Shown piece after piece: positions 61,932 through 64,000 of a DNA stretch of 64,000 nucleotides. Location of the stretch: assembly GCA_963575745.1 (NCBI GenBank), contig CAUYUJ010018060.1, positions 174,032 to 238,031 of the forward strand, written 5' to 3'. The first letter of the stretch is position 1. Each line of letters begins with the position of its first letter. The DNA comes from Prorocentrum cordatum (lineage: Eukaryota; Sar; Dinophyceae; Prorocentrales; Prorocentraceae). The notes beneath the pieces are model-generated. The model saw only the letters and a program-made list of their open reading frames with translations. It was not told where the DNA came from and ran no database searches. Position numbers and translations under genes: made by a program.

Positions 61932-62591
61932 CTAGACGGCCCCCAGCGCCCGGGCGAGCTGCGCCGCCTGGCCTCCCTGCGCCGCCAGGAGGCCGACCAC
62001 GCCATCCAGGGCTTGGTGGGCCGCTTGCAGCTGGGCGGGGGGGGGGGCAGGCAGGCTGCGGCCCCGCCAGGGCGCCGACCCGAGCCCGCGCCTCGGCGCA
62101 CTTGTCCTGGAACTCCTGCAAATCATCCTCGCACTCGACGGCGTTGGCGATGGTTTCCTGCGCCGCTGCCTGGGCCTTGTCGAGCCTGGTGCGTGCCGAC
62201 AGCAGCTGCGCGGACAAGGCGCCCACGTCCTGCGAGGCCTGCGCCGCAACCGTGACGGACTCGGCCAGGCCAGCGGCAACCATGGCTCGACGATGGAGGA
62301 GTTTGTCCCGCTGGGACTGAGACAAAATGGGCACGAGTGCGCGGAAGGTGTCGTCGTCAAGCTGGAGCCAGGACGCAAACTTTTACTCGGATGGCACACG
62401 CATATTCCAAACACCAACAGGAAGACGAGGTCCACCACGTCAGGCGCGTTGGGCTTGGGCGCGCCGCGGAAATAGCAAGTGCGCCTCCACTCATAGTCGT
62501 CTTTGACCTGGCACCGCTTGTTGGCACAAACCCAACAGTCGCGCCACCAGCCACCTCCATCACCTGTGCTGCCCTTCTTTGGCTTAGCCAT
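61932..62591 (-). pseudogene. LINE N-terminal region: zinc-finger start and coiled coil
   Basis: The ATG at 62591 is the first in a plausible frame, 140 bp after the relict leader. It gives MAKPKKGSTGDGGGWWRDCW, then VCANKRCQVKDDYEWRRTCY, a Cys-rich finger-like start. After about 62460 the frame degrades (VFLLVFGICVCHPSK), where a family M-like repeat may be inserted. Protein-like sequence resumes in another frame from 62334: SQSQRDKLLHRRAMVAAGLA, then a long Ala/Gln/Glu-rich helix (LLSARTRLDKAQAAAQETIA, DDLQEFQDKCAEARARVG) typical of a coiled coil. Confidence 0.7.
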
Positions 62592-62730
62592 GAATCAGCG
62601 GTTGCGGTTGACCCACTGCACGCGGCGATACACTGGGCCCCAGCAGCGCGCAGCTCGACTGGGTTTGCAAGATATCGGATGCTAGCTTCGGACCAGAGGT
62701 ATCCACACTCTGTCCGCGGGCCAAACACAT

Positions 62731-62752
62731 CTTGAGCCAAAATGGTTACGGT
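62731..62752 (-). other. Relict dinoflagellate spliced leader
   Basis: On the minus strand ACCGTAACCATTTTGGCTCA followed by AG. The dinoflagellate leader is DCCGUAGCCAUUUUGGCUCAAG, so 21 of 22 positions agree. Its presence in genomic DNA at the 5' end of a coding region is the mark of an mRNA that was trans-spliced, reverse-transcribed and inserted. It is not a spliced-leader RNA gene: no donor GU plus downstream leader-RNA body follows; coding-type sequence follows instead. Confidence 0.93.
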
Positions 62753-63000
62753 TCTCCTCCTCCATCCCTCCTCCTCCTCCTCCTCCTCCTCCTCCTCCTC
62801 CTCCTCCTGATCCTCCTTCTCTTCCTCCTCCTCCTCCTCGTGCCCCTGCCCCTCCTCCTCCCCCTCCTCATCCTCATGCCCCTCCGCCTCCTTCTCGTCC
62901 TCCTCCTCCTCCTCCTCCTCCTCCTCCTCCTTTTCCTCCTCCTCCTGTTCCTCCTCCTCCTCCTCCTCCTCCTCCTCCTCCTCCTCCTCCTCGTCATCCT
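62753..63000. repeat. CCT trinucleotide tract
   Basis: Starts immediately after the relict leader, pyrimidines on the plus strand. Confidence 0.9.
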
Positions 63001-63310
63001 GCCATTCCGCCTCCTTCCCCCGTGCCCCGCCGCCCGCCGTTCCCCCTCGTCCTCCACCTCCGCCTCGCTTTCCTCCGACCCCCCCCCCAATGAACAACGA
63101 ATCCCTGTCACATCCCCAGACGTGTCCCCTTGAGGTGTTCTTGGTCCGCGTTGAACATGAACATTTCGAAAACTGTCAACTATTGTGGGGCACCCTGCAT
63201 CCGCACCAGCGCTCTCGCCTCGGCGCCGCTTTTTTTTTTGACAAGTACGTAGGCTCACGGTCAGGCGTTCCGGGGGTGCGCCGCATACGCCCCCCCCAAC
63301 AACAAATAGT

Positions 63311-63413
63311 TTAAGACTGTTCGTTCTTATCTGCTCGCGTGCCATTCGATATGCATATCCCAAACCCAGGATACTCGACATCTTCGTTTTCGATCGTACC
63401 CCCGCTTGGGGGG
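63311..63413. repeat. Family M repeat, copy 1
   Basis: TTAAGACTGTTCGTTCTTAT, CTGCTCGCGTGCCATTC and TTCGTTTTCGATCGTACCCC. It aligns with copy 2, 240 bp downstream. A third, weaker match with GCATATTCCAAACACC lies at about 62378-62440 in the LINE. Confidence 0.7.
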
Positions 63414-63553
63414 TATAAGCGTCCCTGCCATGTGGTTGGTGAAGCCCTTGAACACGAAGGGCAACAGACAACGGGGGATAATGAGGACGAAGGGATCGGA
63501 GGAAAGAAAAGGAGGACAACAGCAGCAGCAGCAGTACCACCAACAACAATCAT

Positions 63554-63656
63554 TATAAGAGTGTTCGCTCTTACTTGCTCGCGTGTCATTCAAAACGAGT
63601 TCCCATTACCCTCGATACCCGCCTTTTTTGTTTTCGATCACGCCCCCTTTGGGAGG
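63554..63656. repeat. Family M repeat, copy 2
   Basis: TATAAGAGTGTTCGCTCTTA, CTTGCTCGCGTGTCATTC and TTTGTTTTCGATCACGCCCC. Same orientation as copy 1. Confidence 0.7.
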
Positions 63657-63849
63657 ATTCTTTCTCCTTGCGGGAGGCGGCGGGCTTAGACAAGTGGGCA
63701 CACCTGAACGGGCGGACGATCCTTCGTGGGCGTACATGTGCCCGCCATTGGCATTGGTGCGGGCCCTGCAAAAAGGAGGGGGGTGGACGAAGGAAAACGG
63801 AAAACGCCAGAAGAAAAGGAGCGAAGAGGGGGCGGTTGATTAGAGGCAG

Positions 63850-63927
63850 AGAAGGAGAGAGAGAGAGAGAGGGAGAGAGAGAGAGAGAGAGAAAGAGGGA
63901 GATAAAGACAGATAAGAGAGGTAGAAA

Positions 63928-63981
<54 letters not shown>

Positions 63982-63990
63982 AACATAACT
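63850..63990. repeat. GA microsatellite
   Basis: Interrupted GA repeat near the window end. Confidence 0.92.
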
Positions 63991-64000
63991 AAAGAAGGAG

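Larger units (their letters stand above)
53795..62752 (-). mobile_element. Decayed LINE-type retrotransposon with relict spliced leader, split by a 3.24-kb insert
   Basis: On the minus strand, in order: relict spliced leader, zinc-finger ORF1 start, coiled coil, endonuclease, reverse transcriptase (two parts), Cys/His linker, RNase H, C-terminal Cys-rich finger. That is the layout of a non-LTR element with an apurinic-type endonuclease and RNase H. Frames change many times and catalytic residues are missing. Excluding the insert at 56746-59986 about 5.7 kb of element remains. The 3' end is uncertain; coding-like sequence fades near 53800. Confidence 0.85.

Noticed and set aside
1-64000. tRNA, rRNA and spliced-leader RNA genes
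   Set aside because: Looked for T-loop, rRNA and leader-donor signatures by eye and saw no convincing case; a covariance-model scan would be needed to exclude diverged tRNAs.

Overview
The window looks like dinoflagellate nuclear DNA. The best evidence is a relict copy of the dinoflagellate spliced leader (62731-62752, minus strand) that differs from the canonical leader at one base. It sits at the 5' end of a LINE-type retrotransposon. A weaker relict leader lies at 25758-25777. The rest fits: almost no intact genes, pentatricopeptide-repeat (PPR) blocks, a copia-type LTR element with the degenerate polyprotein style seen in dinoflagellates, very GC-rich DNA, and about 15 long AGG/CCT tracts. 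Genus cannot be decided from the sequence alone; a large-genome dinoflagellate such as Prorocentrum is a guess. No rRNA, tRNA, CRISPR array or bacterial-style operon was recognised.

Layout. 1-5.4 kb: a quasi-palindromic repeat, purine/pyrimidine tracts including an 800-bp CCT tract, and two minus-strand PPR blocks interrupted by small inverted-repeat elements. 5.43-11.18 kb: a complete but decayed LTR retrotransposon on the minus strand. It has two LTRs, gag, zinc knuckle, protease, pre-integrase and integrase, but no reverse transcriptase; a 132-codon ORF with one membrane segment occupies that place. 11.2-31 kb: repeats, a decayed Ala/Arg-rich retrocopy with a relict leader (24.5-25.8 kb), a coiled-coil-like repeat ORF (24.1-24.5 kb), a 1.1-kb TATG/CATA strand-switching array and a GC-rich long tandem repeat (28.1-29.1 kb). 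31.1-33.5 kb: an 81-bp minisatellite coding for a Ser/Thr-rich, mucin-like repeat, followed by a CAT tract. 33.5-53.5 kb: small inverted-repeat elements, simple repeats and degenerate CCCAAGA-type arrays. 53.8-62.75 kb: a decayed LINE on the minus strand (zinc-finger/coiled-coil ORF1 region, endonuclease, reverse transcriptase, RNase H, C-terminal zinc finger), split inside the reverse transcriptase by a 3.24-kb insert with terminal inverted repeats. 62.75-64 kb: CCT tract, a duplicated small repeat and a GA tract.

The most informative pattern is a community of short (about 150-250 bp) terminal-inverted-repeat elements, named here A to Z for convenience. Several carry target-site duplications visible by eye: family A 8 bp, family B TA, families C and P 5 bp. 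Nesting proves mobility and order. C is inserted into E (TGTTC duplicated), C into N (ATGAA duplicated), and A into C (GGCTGGTT/GGCTGATT). No transposase for them is visible here, so they would need enzymes supplied from elsewhere.

Almost all long reading frames in the window are by-products of trinucleotide tracts, which stay open in several frames, and are not annotated as genes. Every coordinate for a repeat boundary was read by eye and may be off by a few bases.
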